Positions 36,561 to 49,029 of a stretch of 64,000 nt of DNA are shown here, piece by piece. Source of the stretch: Aptenodytes patagonicus (lineage: Eukaryota; Chordata; Aves; Sphenisciformes; Spheniscidae); NCBI RefSeq assembly GCF_965638725.1, contig NC_134950.1, forward strand, positions 107,158,802-107,222,801, given 5' to 3'. A program made the translations under genes and the position numbers. Within the stretch, counting starts at the first letter, position 1. Every line of letters begins with the position of its first letter. The notes under the pieces were generated by a model. It did no database searches. It saw only the letters and a list, made by a program, of their open reading frames with translations, and was not told where the DNA came from.

Positions 36561-39500
36561 GAAAAATACAAGGTAATGTTAGGAACAGTTGTTTGAAAAG
36601 GAGAATTAAAATCTGACAAAGAGAAGTTTTACTCCCACCTCTACTCTGTTTCTTTGTTTTCTGTTGGTATGAGCTAGGTTAATGCTGAAATTCCTCTCTG
36701 TGTGACTACATCTTGGAAGATTTATGTAATTGTGTTGAGAGATTTGAATGTTGTCATGAATCTGATTCCTTTTCTTCCCTTAGATGTCAGACCCAGAAAC
36801 AAGGTGATTAGCCATTGAAATGTGAAATAAGGGTATTTTTTAGGATTTGTTTGCTCGATTATTTTTTTTTCCCTTTTGGGAATGGAGAAGATACATCATA
36901 ACTCAAACTTGAACACTGTACTTGACTATTACTATTATGTCTCACTCTCCACACTCAGATTTTTCTATTCTAATACCTTTTTCGGATCAGAAGCTCATTA
37001 AGTGATAACTGGTGTGGAAGGAATACTTTGTAAAAATATGACCTGTTTTTTTTTCAAATTACTCCAATTTCTTCTAACTACTCTTGTATCTGATGTATTT
37101 TCCCCGAGCTTTTGAGGATACTCCAAGAATGAGCTGCGGCTGTGGAAAGAGAATCTATGCTAGATGAAATGCAAAATTTCTATGCTTAAGGGAAGTTTTT
37201 GGTTGTTAATAACTTAAATCACCACCTCTGCTGCACATACATTTTCCCATCAGTTGCAGCGATGCTGAAGAAAGCATACAGGTAAGCTTTTCTGTTTGGG
37301 AGTTGTTAGAAATGTGTGTGAGGCAATGTCTTTGGGCTGTTTTGCTGCTCATGCATTCTGATTCATCATGACCTGTGGGTTCTTGGAAGTAACATGTATT
37401 ATCTGCTGCACTGTGACAGTGTTGACTATTGGAAAGTGTTTGCATGGACACACAGCCTTGTTTTGGTCTGTACCTCCCTAAAAGAATTTTAATTGAAAAG
37501 TGTCTTTAAAACTAGTGTGATTTTGGCCTCTAGTACAGTAGGTCTGATTTCTCATACTTAATAAAGTAGAGTAAATTGATTCCTGTAATACACTTTAAGT
37601 AATAGTTACAGTTGGAGAGGAAATCTTTATGAAACACTTACTGTTGAATTGCCTACCTTAGCTCTTTAATAAAATTCCACAGTAGAATGTTTAAAATATT
37701 CCTCTAGAGGAATGTGCTAGTTTGTTTTGCTTTTTGCCTAAACTTCTGTGTATACTATTGAAAAAAATAAATGCAGTGTCTTATCTGATATCTTCATCTT
37801 GGGTTTCAGACAGTACGCATTCAAACTTTCTGAAATTCTGTAAATCAACCTTTATGGGCTCTGTGGGTTAGTTGTATAAAAGGCTGTATATTCTTTGTAT
37901 CACTACCATACCAGGAAGCACTTTCTGCCTGGGGAAGATTTGCTTATTTATTCAGCCTATCTGACCCTTAAGCAATATCAGTTTTGCACAGCAATCTCTA
38001 ATTGCACTCCTAAGAGTGATAGACAATCCTTTTAATAGGCCTACTGCCTACATTCTCCAAGAAAAAAATGCTTTTAAGTCAAAACTTCTTCCCAGAAGCA
38101 AATATAAATATTTTTGCTTGCATGCTATGGTATCTTCCCATAAATGGCAGACATTGACTTGTAACCTGTTTGCTGAATGTACTGATACATGTGACTGGGC
38201 GCCCTAAATGCCTCAAGAAAAGCTTTCATTTTTCTTTGAGAAATCTCATTCTCCTGTATTTTATAGAAAGGTTGGACTCTGAGTTTGCAGCCTCTGGGGA
38301 AAAAAAAAAAGAGATTCCTGAAGTTTTAAAGTAAGTGGTTGAAGTGACTTCTTTCAGTTTGACTTGTTTGTAATAGTGCATTTTTACTGATTCTCAAGCC
38401 GAAAGAGAATCTCTTGCTCCTATTCCTTGTGGCTGTGTATGTGCCTGTCCTTGTGCCAGTGGTACGCTGTTGCATTTTCCAAATGATTCTGTTTCATTTC
38501 AAGAAAAGTTTTAGGAAGCAATTCTGCCGGTCCTGTTGATACTTATTTGAAGGGGAAAAAAATTCCTAAGCCATGTCTCATGTGCTCTTGTCCGTGCAGG
38601 TTGTAAATTCATCTTAAAATACATTGAAAAGCTTTGAAATAATCAGTAATGGCCTGTAATCTTATGGTCCTATACAAACATTAGGAATTTGAAAAATTTT
38701 ACTTAGTACTATGGTTTTATTTAACATATACCTACCTCTCTGTTTAACTGTAATCCCAGATACACTAGAAAGGGATGTTTTTTGAAGCTTCTCTGGTAGA
38801 CATTTCACATTGAGCTCATTTGGAAGAGGACTGTGTGTTTACTGCAACACATTTAAATCTGTAATATATGACATGCATAAAATCTTCTAGCTAGGTGGCA
38901 CCACATGTCAACAAACTTTATGCAAGTTACCATCAGTTTGAATTCATGTTTCTGATGCTGCCATTGAAATAGAGTTGAATTTCCCAGGATGTTTTTTAAA
39001 ACCAACACAGAATTTCTAGAACAAATTGGAAAATGAAATGCTTTTGTTCTAAATGCACCAAAGGATTTTAAGGAAACACTGAAGACTGATTTGCAATCTA
39101 CTTTTCCCTCTAATAACTGCTGTTTCAAAAATGGTGTTGAAGTAAGGGTGTGAGCAATGGTAAGAGAAATCAGCTTAATTCTGTTCTTCCACAGGATAGA
39201 AATATGTCAGTGAAAATGAAGAATTGTCTAAATAACTGTGAAATTTTTTTTTTTGACACCTATTATCAATACATGCTCTAGCACAGCCATCTTCAGTGGC
39301 AGCAAAGGGAATGTTGAGAATGTATTGCACACATTTGCAAACATCTTTGTAAACAGGGATTCAGCATGAAGCAACTTTCCTCCAGTGTCTGTTTTGAGAT
39401 ACACAAGTATAGGGACAGAATTTACATGAAAATATTAGGAATAAATAAAAAAATCTTTCTAATGTGCCTCCTTTGCTCTTTATTTAAAAAAAAAAAAAGA

Positions 39501-39580
39501 AAAGAAAAACCAAAGGGACATTTTTTAAAAGCATGTAGTTCTTTGCTTTCTGGCACATGAATTGCTATGACAAGAGATTA
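36561..39580. other. Intergenic, upstream of the ZDHHC11 remnant
   Basis: AT-rich with no CpG island, no obvious promoter and no gene recognised. Confidence 0.5.
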
Positions 39581-39779
39581 ATGCGGACAAGACCTGAACA
39601 GCTGACCAGCAGAAATATCCTGATTTCTCCACCCCTACATTCCAGACTGAATGGTTGGTCTTTACCACGCCACTCCTTTTGAGCTTGTTGCTTTGCTGCT
39701 TTTTATCTACCTGGCTATAATAGGATTTGGAGTCTACATACCATTACTGCCACATGGATGGAAATATGCTGGTTTTTCT
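39581..39779 (+). pseudogene. ZDHHC11: ZDHHC11 pseudogene exon 1
   Basis: ATG at 39581 opens MRTRPEQL...ILISPPLHSRLNGWSLPRHSF, which meets TGA at the TTTT run 39677-39680. Removing one T restores FELVALLLFIYLAIIGFGVY then IPLLPHGWKYAGFS up to a GTATCT donor at 39780. The exon is 199 nt, one more than the 198 nt expected for a phase-0 exon. Confidence 0.82.
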
Positions 39780-42700
39780 GTATCTTTTTTTTCTAACCTT
39801 CTACCATCCTGCTTGAGATATGTTTTATTATAAATGCTAATCTGTGTCCATATAAGGGGAGGGGAAGAAAAAAACCCCATCCACCTCACTAATTATGCTA
39901 CAAGTAAGGGCTAGGGCATCTCCAAAGGGATGATGTTTATTCCCAGAGAGTTTAAACCCTCACTTGAATGTTGCAGAACTGGGTTTATGTAGATTAGTTG
40001 GGTTTATGTTGGTTCCCATCTTGCAGGAGGGTGTGTGTGCGTGTAACTCTGTGTGTGTACATATTATAGTTAATAATGTTTTGAAAGATCCTTTAACTAG
40101 GTGGTGGCTGGAAGAAAAGGATCATGGGGTGGGAGAGGGAGAAGAGCCACAGTTGTTTGGAGGCCAGGAGACAATGCATTGCATTTGAAGGTTTTTTGCC
40201 TTTTTTTTTTTTTTTTAATCATGAGTCTTTCAGGTACTGGAAAAATAATATGCTAGGAAGAAAGCATATCTTTACATGAATTAAAAAAGTATTCTTCACT
40301 GTGCACACTTTCACTACCTACTCTGTAGCTCAGCTAGCGGTGCAGGAAAGAAACGAGTTCTAAGCAGCTGTTGTCCCATCACTTGAATGGAGGTGAGGGG
40401 TTGTCTTGCTCACCAAGATGCTTGGAATGCATCCAGTGCTGCTTTGCAGGAGTAATGTATGACAATCCAGGTATGATGCCATTGTTACTAGGGATTTATT
40501 ATTGGAAATAGAAGACGATTAAACATTCTTTATACTTAGTGCTTTGGCTCACAAAGAATTTGAATGATAAGACTGGATACTATTTTTGCAGGGAAAAGCA
40601 GAATACCCAGCTCCCTATTTGCTTATGGGGCACTCTGTCCACTGTAGGATTAAAAATCAGTGAACCTGTAGTGTATTTATGAACTAACACTAACTTTATT
40701 TTTAGAAGGGTCAACCTGGATAACATGAAACACCTTTTAATCTGATTGCTTGTTCTTTGGTAATTCAGTACATTACAGAGCATGGTCTGAAGTTCTGCAT
40801 TATGTCCAAATAAGACTCTTTTCCTTTTACATGGGAGAGGGAAAAAGGTTTAACAGCATAATGAGAAAGAAAACACTGATAGGCTGTATTTCATCCACTT
40901 TTTTATGTACAAAACATAGATTGTTGCTAGGAAATGCTAGGGTGTCAATGGAGCACTCTTATGACAGCACCGTAATTCTTGTTGAAACAGAGGTTGAGTA
41001 GTCAGCACAGCTGTAGGTCTTATGCCTAAGTCTCTTTGCAATGTGTTTAAGAAAATAGTCTATTAATTGTGTCCCTTCTTTTACTTCTTTTGAAAAAGAA
41101 AGAAAAGTTTAACATACACTGGAAAAAACAGGATGCTGATGAATACCATGTATTTATATCTGAGTAATTAACAGCCTTGCTGAAGCTCTGATGTGCCTGC
41201 AATCCTGTTTTTTCAATCATGTGCATCCTTTGTATTATCAGTTGAGGACTTGTGCTTTAACTATGTCATGTCCCACAATCATTTGATTAGTCTTTATGTT
41301 GAGAGGAGCCAGAGTCACAATACCATGTATTACATAACCTATGCTTTATTTAAGTTTGAGTGAAAGAAGCTAAATTCATTAAATATTAATGTCTGTTTTG
41401 TATTGAAAAATGTCATAAAAATTGACAAATTAAGATGGATGTGAATGACTTGACTGTGAAACATATGTGTTAGTACAAGTACAGTTACATTTACAATGCA
41501 GGAGAGATCTAGGAAAGGAAGACAGAGATCTGTAAACCCAGTAGTGTGCTGCCTTTCTTGCTCAGGAATTCTTGAATGAGATGGCAGATCAGGTTATCCA
41601 TTCAGAGGTCTTCCCATTTTTCTCTCTCTCTCTCTCTCTGGAGGAGGAGATTGTTCTAAGCTAGGAAGACTTGAAGAATCCTACTAACTGTTGTGAAGCC
41701 TGATTTTTATGCCATTTTCAAATATAGTTGTTACATACCAAACCTGTAGAACGTAGTAAGAGGTTTTGATTCTAACACTAATAAAAGTATAAAAGAAAAT
41801 GCAGCCAAAACAGGCATTTGTCACCTATTTGGCAAAGTGTTTTTATGTTCTAGCTGACAGAAGGATTTAAATATAAGAAATGGAGACTTTTTTTTTTCCT
41901 TAAATTTTTGCCTCTTTTAACAGATATTTGAAGAGGCAAAGTCCTAAAACTGCTGTATGTCTGCATTGTTCCTTTCTGAATTAGACTTTTTTCACCAGCT
42001 TAGCTGCTGTTCTGTTTCTGATGAAGAATAACTTTGCCTAAACATCATAGGAAATAGTTGCATTTGGGCACACAATGAGACTTCCTGGACTGGTGAAGAA
42101 AACACACCTTCCCATTGTCCTTTTGTTGTGTCAGTGAGCAGTCATTCTCTTCAAAATATTGGTAATTGCTGTCATGGTAACAAAACAAAAACATGGTGTG
42201 GCAACTATTTTCAGCATTGCACATGTGATATCTCTTCTGACTGTAAAACACTTCAGTTTTTAACCAGGACAAGAGGCGTCCTCTAGTTTAAACCTAGCAT
42301 AGACAGGTCATTTTTTCTGAACAATGGTCCAGGTGTGGGGGTTTTTTGTAGTATCTTTTGTTTTGTTAGGGTTCTTTTAGGCAGATGGGTAGCAGGTTAA
42401 TTTTTAGAGGTGGGAGGGGAATGACAGGCCAACCAGTGCAAAGTAATCAATTTGTAGCTATTTGCACTAGTCCTGAACACCTCTACAACTAACTAACTGG
42501 GATGGGGTTGGCACCAAAATTCTGGGGGCTCTGGCAGTAACCAACCTAGCCCTTTTGTTCTTCAGCACAAGAAAAACAAAGCAACAAACTAATACAGGAG
42601 CTTCACAGAAAGTGGTGGTCACACTGCAACTTGTGGAAAAAAGGTTCCTCAGATGACTGTAGCAAAACAGCCAAGAAAACAGTGGGAAGGAAGGTAAGAT

Positions 42701-43530
42701 AAGCTGGCAGGGAGGGAACACCTTTGTGAAGAATGGGGCAAATTATGAACGAAGAGTTGGACAGCTTTCGTGCGTGACTTTTTTCTTGGGCTTCTGCAAT
42801 AACAATTTAATGGTAATGCGCCTTTTTTTCTCTGCCTTCTCTGCACCGGCTAACAACGACTTGTAAGAATTGTAAAGATCACTCTGTAACACCCAACTCT
42901 GAGGAAGGCAATTCATATACTTCCGGATATTAGAGAACATTTCATTGTAAGTGATTGTCTTAGGATGTAATTCTACTGAGTTGGGGAAGAAAATGGAGCT
43001 TGAGATTCTTTTTAGACTGCAGATTTATTTCCTGTTCCAAGGAAGGCATGCTGACCTTGTCACATTTGGATTTGATTTGAGAGAGGAGGCTTCAAAGAGG
43101 TGAAAGAAAGAAGATTGTAATGGCGGTTTAATTAGTTCCTAATACTATTCATTAGATTTTTAATTCACACAATTCTGTGGCATGTCACATGCTATCTCAA
43201 ATCTGAGGAAGGGCGGAGAGTAATATTTAGCTTTCAGTCAGTAAGTATAAAAAAATCTAAAAAAAATTTTTCTCTCTTCATAATATTGAAAATACACTCT
43301 TGCCAATTGAAAGGGGAAGGTGCAAAATGAACATAGGTCTAACTTGCACAAGAGGAAGATATGTTTTTCCTCTTCCCTTATGATACTGAAGCTCTTACCA
43401 ATAAAACAAACATTTTAAGTCATATGATACAAAACTGTTAGAAGGGGTACATACTTGATCATAGTTTGTTTTTCTTTGCATGATAGTTTGTCATTAAAAC
43501 ACTTGATGGCTTCTTAACTTGTTTTAACAG
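39780..43530 (+). other. Former intron 1 of ZDHHC11
   Basis: AT-rich, with a (TC)n microsatellite at 41621-41639. No exon recognised. Confidence 0.5.
41621..41639. repeat. (TC)n microsatellite
   Basis: Nine to ten TC dinucleotides followed by G. Confidence 0.85.
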
Positions 43531-43735
43531 AAGTCATTGGTCTACTTTTTCTTCATCACCTTACTTGCTCACCTTGTTGCTGCTACAATTGACCCAGCAG
43601 TGCAAAATGTGCTAAGAAAAGCTTGAACAACCCTGTTCCAGTCTTCAACAGAAATAAACATAAACGTGTCATCAGCAGAAATAAACATAAACATGTCATC
43701 CAGAATCAGCATTGTTATCTCTGCAAAGATGATGT
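43531..43735 (+). pseudogene. ZDHHC11: ZDHHC11 pseudogene exon 2
   Basis: Acceptor GTTTTAACAG. Frame one reads FFFITLLAHLVAATIDPAVQ then NVLRKA and a TGA. The continuing frame reads LNNPVPVFNRNKHK and ends HKHVIQNQHCYLCKDDV, so one base has been lost near 43615-43622. A 27-bp unit is tandemly repeated about 43647-43700. Donor GT|GTAAAT. After allowing for both lesions the length fits phase 0 to 2. Confidence 0.85.
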
Positions 43736-44289
43736 GTAAATTATTAGATTAAGGAAACAAATAAGTTCTAGGGTTTAGGGGGAGGGGATGGTTTGTTCTG
43801 ATTTTTTTTTGGTGGCTTGGCCATAGTAAGAAGACTTGCTGGTCTTTCCTTCATGTATTGTCATTATACATTTAAAATTCCATATCTTTTATTAGAGCAA
43901 CCTTTTATTAGAATTTATAAACTTATAAGCAGAGACAATGTATTCTGCTTTTAAATGTTTAGAAGTGCTTTTCTTAAAATAATTTTGCTGTTTCAAGGAA
44001 CAAAATTGATTAAAGCACTCTTTCTATCTATGTTATGGACCCCTACAAACTTTTTTTTTAAGTCTGTCACACTGTGTCTTACCTGTAGAATTAGGCCGTT
44101 GCAATATCAAGAATGCATCTTTTTTTTGTCTGTCTTGAAACTTGCTCAAATTTAGTCATATTTTTATCATACTTGTTAAACTAAGGCCAAAATCCCAAAT
44201 ATTACCTGCATTGAGTATATTTTTCACCTTCTTACACTTACTACACAGTATCTTTGCTAACTTCCTTCCCTGATTTAGTCAGTGTTACA

Positions 44290-44630
44290 TGCTCTCTACA
44301 ACTCCCTGAAAGGAGGTTGTAGCGAGGTGGGTGTCGGTCTCTTCTCCCAAGTAACTAGCGATAGGACGAGAGGAAATGGCCTCAGGTTGCGCCAGGGGAG
44401 GTTTAGATTGGACGTGAGGAAAAATTTCTTTAGTGAAAGAGTGGTTAAACATTGGAACAGGCTGCCCAGGGAAGTGGTTGAGTCCCCATCCCTGGAGGTA
44501 TTTAAAAGACGAGTAGATGAGGCGCTTAGGGACATGGTTTAGTGGGTGGTGGTGTTAGGTCAATGGTTGGACTCGATGATCTTAGAGGTCTTTTCCAACC
44601 TCAGTGATTCTATGATTCTATGATTCTATG
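44290..44630 (+). mobile_element. CR1 3' end, 5'-truncated, relatively young
   Basis: Open translation includes [18 protein letters not shown] and [20 protein letters not shown], the C-terminal end of CR1 ORF2. It terminates in three ATTCTATG units at 44606-44630, the diagnostic CR1 3' tail. It lies in the former ZDHHC11 intron 2, 255 bp before exon 3. Confidence 0.92.
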
Positions 44631-44885
44631 ACTTAGTAAGAGAGTGCCTACTGCTTGCCTTCCCTGTTGCCACCGAGGCAGTAAGGAGAAGAACAGATCA
44701 ATATATATTGATTGAAATGTAGGTAAGGAACTGAAGGGGGAAGAGTCTGGGATTCTAAGCCTGTTATGAGATTGATTGATAATATAGTGCACAGTAAGCA
44801 AGTCTTTCAGTCTCTGAGATGTTTGTCTACTACATTCAATTAAAATATTTTAAATGTGGGGTTTATTTTCCTCCTTTCTTTTCAG

Positions 44886-44992
44886 CCGGCCAAAAGCCAA
44901 GCACTTGCAAGCCAAGTGCTTGTAATAAGTGTATTTCAGACTTTAATGACCACTGTAAGTGACAGAGACACTGTGGAAGTCAGAAATTACTG
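44886..44992 (+). pseudogene. ZDHHC11: ZDHHC11 pseudogene exon 3 (catalytic exon, inactivated)
   Basis: Acceptor TTCTTTTCAG, donor TG|GTGTGT. Reads (V)RPKAKH, then after a shift CKPSACNKCISDFNDHCK followed by TGA where the family has Trp. The tetrad DHHC is replaced by NDHC. AAGCCAAGCACTTGC is followed by a near copy, a 15-bp tandem duplication. A further shift is needed to reach RNYW at the donor. Confidence 0.83.
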
Positions 44993-47900
44993 GTGTGTGT
45001 TTTACAATGAGTGAGAGATGCTCTCTCTCTTTCCAGTGGTCTTGTGGATAATATCTCACTTCTTGGCAGGGTTAGACACATTCACTGCAAATCAAACAAT
45101 ACCATCAGCCTGTTTTCAGTAGTTTATAAAGAAATCAGCTTAGAAATTTTCACTTCCCTTCCACATAAAGGTCAGGAATTTCCAGCTTTTACTGTGCTTC
45201 CAGTTTGTTTCTAGTCTATTTGTAAATATCTTTAAGTTAGATACCAAGTACTTTGATTTGTTTGTTTTAGAATAATGTTGATCATTGGGTTTTGGAGTTA
45301 ATTGTTCTGAAAAGCAGGGACTACATAATTGACTTGGAAGCACAAGAAAAGTGATGTGATGGAACTGCTTCTCTTCAGGTAAGTTCTGAATTCAAAACCT
45401 TGTCTTTTCCCTGAGGCCTCTTGTCCTGCAAATGGGAATAGGCTTGGTATTTCTAACCTAGCATGGTTGCCTGTTTACCCTGCTAAGCGAAACTCAGTAC
45501 CTTCTAAAAACACAACCCATGCTGGGTTTGCATTCCAGGAGTTCACAGTCGTCCTACCCCAGTTCTGTACATATCCTGGTGAGAAAGATAGTGAGGTTTA
45601 CTTACGACAGTATGAAATATCTTGAACAGGCATGTGTTATGATGTACCTCCTTCACTAGTTGAGCATTTTTCTTGCACTATACAAATATTTGTTCTGTCT
45701 CATTTTCTGGAAGATATGTGAAAATGTCTTTATAATGATAATAATAGTACTCCTGAAGGTGTGCAAATCTTCAAGTATAATATTTTGAAATGTCTTGAGA
45801 TCTTATCTTTAGCATGGTTGCAGAAGAAATATGAAGTTTGAACTTCTAAGTTTAGGTAAGCTGAGTGTTGACAGGATGTAATATAACAAAGCTAAAACCG
45901 ACTGCTTGTAATTTCATGTATATATTTGGTTTATAAAAAGAAAAATTGGAAAATATTCTATATTCTATTATGTTAGCGTGCATGATATCAGATCTGAAAC
46001 TTTATATGTACAGGGCTCATTCTGTAAAATATTAAGCCTACTGAAATATCTATTATACCTACTATGCAGATATTTTCTTGAAGATCTGAGTTTGTCTTTT
46101 TTTCACTCAGCTGAAGAATGCTAATTTAATAAAGAAAAAATATTATATTCTGTCAAACGTCCACTGGCAAGATTTGTATGAATTGCAAAACAGTTGAAAT
46201 TGGTATCTTGCATATTCTGTATGTTGCTTGATCTTTTTTCTGCTAACACTGTGGAAAAAATCCTGATCACAGTGAAGATGATTTGACTTAAGTGGAGGCG
46301 AAATATCCAGCAGATATCTAGAATTCTCTTTTCTGTCCTATCTATTGCCAAACTAAAACAGTAAGAGGAAGCTGGTCAAAAGAATTTGAAACTAGCTAAG
46401 AGAGAGAATAGGACAAGAAGTTGTATTAGGAGCCTGCAATAGGGAAAATGGGGCAGGATAGGCCTTGGTCTTCACATTAAGTCTGACTCATTTTTCTTGT
46501 AAGCAACCAGATGGCATTTCTTCCTCACTGCCTGGCATCCATCTAAGGAGAGCAGCAGCTGCCTAAAGTAATAAAAACCTGTAGGTTGGCCATTATTTAA
46601 AGGATTAATATTTGAAAAATTCAATGAGTTGTGTAGATCAGTAAGGCTGTGGAAAGTGATTGATGCTGTTATAAAAAATGTAGGAGGGAGAGAAAGGAAG
46701 AAAAAAGTAAATATTTTGGTAAAATAACAGCAGACAATCTCCCCTTTCTGCCATGCTGTACAAAGCCAGAACTGAAACTATTTTATTGGAGTTTACAAGA
46801 TCCCTCCATTTGACACTTGGAAGTGAAATGGCAGTTCCTCAAATTTGTTTGAGATCTTGTAGATTTGTATATTTCCTTGGACATGTTTGGACCTCTGCCC
46901 ATTGGGTAGTGTGCCTTTTGTTGCATATTGTACATTTAGTCAAACTGAGTTGGCACCACACAGTGCTAGAGAAAGCTGGTTCCATTTCTAGGTCACCTGT
47001 TTGCTTTGTCATTTTGGTTAATCCATGTAAATGGCTCTGAAGTTAAATATTCGCACCCTTAAGTGGGTATACATAGGGCTGCATTTTGAAATCTCTGGAC
47101 AACAAACACTGCACTCTATCAGCCACAAACAGGTTCTACCTTTTGGAAGTAGTGCCAGATTTTCCAATTAATACATTTTAATACCATTATATACTAAATG
47201 AAGTGCTAACAAAGGTTCTTCTTTTGTGCTTTGAGAACAATCTGAAGCTTGTAATATTTTTGGAGGTTTTGTTTTGTTGTTCTTTTTCTGCCACCTCCAG
47301 AGCCAGAGTTCTGAGGGTTTTGTTTTCTTATCTTCTGGTCATTAAACTACGATGTGAAACCTGTCCCATTGAACTGATGCAATATGGGTTAAACTGCTTC
47401 TGACATAAGACACACAGAAAGCTTGTAATATCATTCATGATGAATGAAATTACTGCATAATTTTTGGAGGATTAACATTTAATTGCTTCTTTTAAAACAA
47501 AGTTAAAATCCTCTGGGTCATGACAATGAATGAATTAACAGTCTAATTTGTGTGCACAGGCTTTCTTAACCAGTAATGTGTAGCTTCTGTTTCAAATTAT
47601 TTCACCTTTAGGTCCTCTGTTTTAAGGTGATTACTTTGTCTTAGGGCTTGGCCAATATTAATAAAATATAAGTATTTATACTGGCCTTTGAATTGTTAAC
47701 TGACTCAAGCAATAGCTTAGCAACTGAGATAACATAGGAGGTTATCTCTAGCATTCTGTTCTTACACACTACTTTGCTGCCAGAAATGCTGGGAAAGACT
47801 TCAGAACAGATCATCTCCTAGCCCATTCTGGTGTACAGGGACTAGAACATTGTTGAAGTTTACTACTAAACAAACTGGCTTACAGTGACTTATGACACTC

Positions 47901-48270
47901 TTCAGTAATATTCCTGTTGTAATTCAGGATGGTCTTGTAACTTGATTTAAGAACGAACTGAGTTGATAAAATTATACCATTGTGGCTGTGATGAACACAG
48001 AAATGCTTGTTGATTTTTGTACCAAATTTTAATGCTGTAGACATAATTTTATAGCAGTCTGAGTTAGCAGATCATCATCGACTTGCTGTTAACTGAAGCG
48101 CTGCAGAGGTGTGTGTGGGTGTGGATCTTATGTCAGTATTTGTAGTACGTCTATGTACTTCAGAAAAAGAATAATGCAAATATGTTGCAATAATTCTCCA
48201 TTTTAAAGTTCTTTTGCTTCTCGTCTTTGTGTTTTGTGGTTTTTTTTAAAAGAAACTAGATACGTCTATA
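44993..48270. other. No gene recognised (would be later ZDHHC11 introns)
   Basis: AT-rich sequence. Open stretches at 46753-47040 and 47203-47403 show no secure family match. Confidence 0.5.
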
Positions 48271-48274
48271 ATTT

Positions 48275-49026
48275 CATAGAATCATTAAGGTTGGAAAAGA
48301 CCTCTAAGATCATTGAGTCCAACCGTCAACCCAACACCACCATGTCCACTAAACCATGTCCCTAAGTGCCTCATCTACTCGTCTTTTAAATACTTCCAGG
48401 GGTGGTGACTCAACCACGTCCCTGGCAGCCTGTTCCAATGTTTAACCACTCTTTCAGTAAAGACATTTTTCCTCATGTCCAATCTGAACCTCCCCGGTGC
48501 AACTTGAGGCCATTTCCTCTCGTCCTATCGCTAGTTACTTGGGAGAAGAGACCGACACCCACCTCCCTACAACCTCCTTTCAAGGTAGTTGTAGAGAGCA
48601 ATAAGGTCTCCCCTCAGCCTCCTCTTCTCCAGGCTAAACAACCCCAGCTCCCTCAGCCGCTCCTCATAAGACTTGTTCTCCAGACCCCTCACCAGCCTCG
48701 TTGCCCTTCTTTGGACACCTCCATGTCTTGTAGTGAGGGGCCCAAAACTGAACACAGTATTTGAGGTGCGGCCTCACCAGTGCCGAGTACAGGGGCACGA
48801 TCACTTCCCTACTCCTGCTGGCCATGCTATTTCTGATACAAGCCAGGATGCACCTGGGCACACTGCTGGCTCATATTCCGCCGGCTGTCAACCAGCACCC
48901 CCAGGTCCTTATCTGCTGGGCAGCTTTCCAGCCACTCTTCCCCAAGCCTGTAGCATTGCATGGGGTTGTTGTGACCCAAGTGCAGGACCTGGCACTTTGC
49001 CTTGTTGAATCTCATACAATTGACCT
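48275..49026 (-). mobile_element. CR1 LINE 3' portion (minus strand)
   Basis: On the minus strand it runs from [14 protein letters not shown] near 49015 through [20 protein letters not shown] and [20 protein letters not shown] to a 3' end CCTTAATGATTCTATG at 48275. About 750 bp, with a few frame breaks. Confidence 0.92.
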
Positions 49027-49029
49027 CGG

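Larger units (their letters stand above)
39581..44992 (+). pseudogene. ZDHHC11: ZDHHC11 pseudogene (exons 1-3, decayed in place)
   Basis: ZDHHC11 is a multi-pass membrane protein of the DHHC palmitoyltransferase family. Three exons (39581-39779, 43531-43735, 44886-44992) align in order with the human N-terminal region: start codon, the RLNGWSLP / YIPLLPHGWKYA membrane segment, the HLVAATIDPA and KHKHVIQNQHCYLC segment, and the CNKC...DHC active-site segment. Splice sites and intron phases are preserved, so this is not a retrocopy. Every exon is damaged: a 1-nt insertion in exon 1, a 1-nt loss plus a 27-bp tandem duplication in exon 2, and a 15-bp duplication, frameshifts, TGA and DHHC changed to NDHC in exon 3. 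Position and strand (after BRD9, same direction) match mammalian synteny. Exons 4 onward were not found to 64000. Confidence 0.85.

Noticed and set aside
47203-47403. Hydrophobic open frame considered as ZDHHC11 exon 4
   Set aside because: A weak resemblance to the membrane segment after the DHHC domain, but the phase does not fit exon 3 and the surrounding residues do not match.
48402-48764. 120-codon plus-strand open frame rich in Pro
   Set aside because: It is the antisense of a CR1 3' end and recurs at other CR1 copies.
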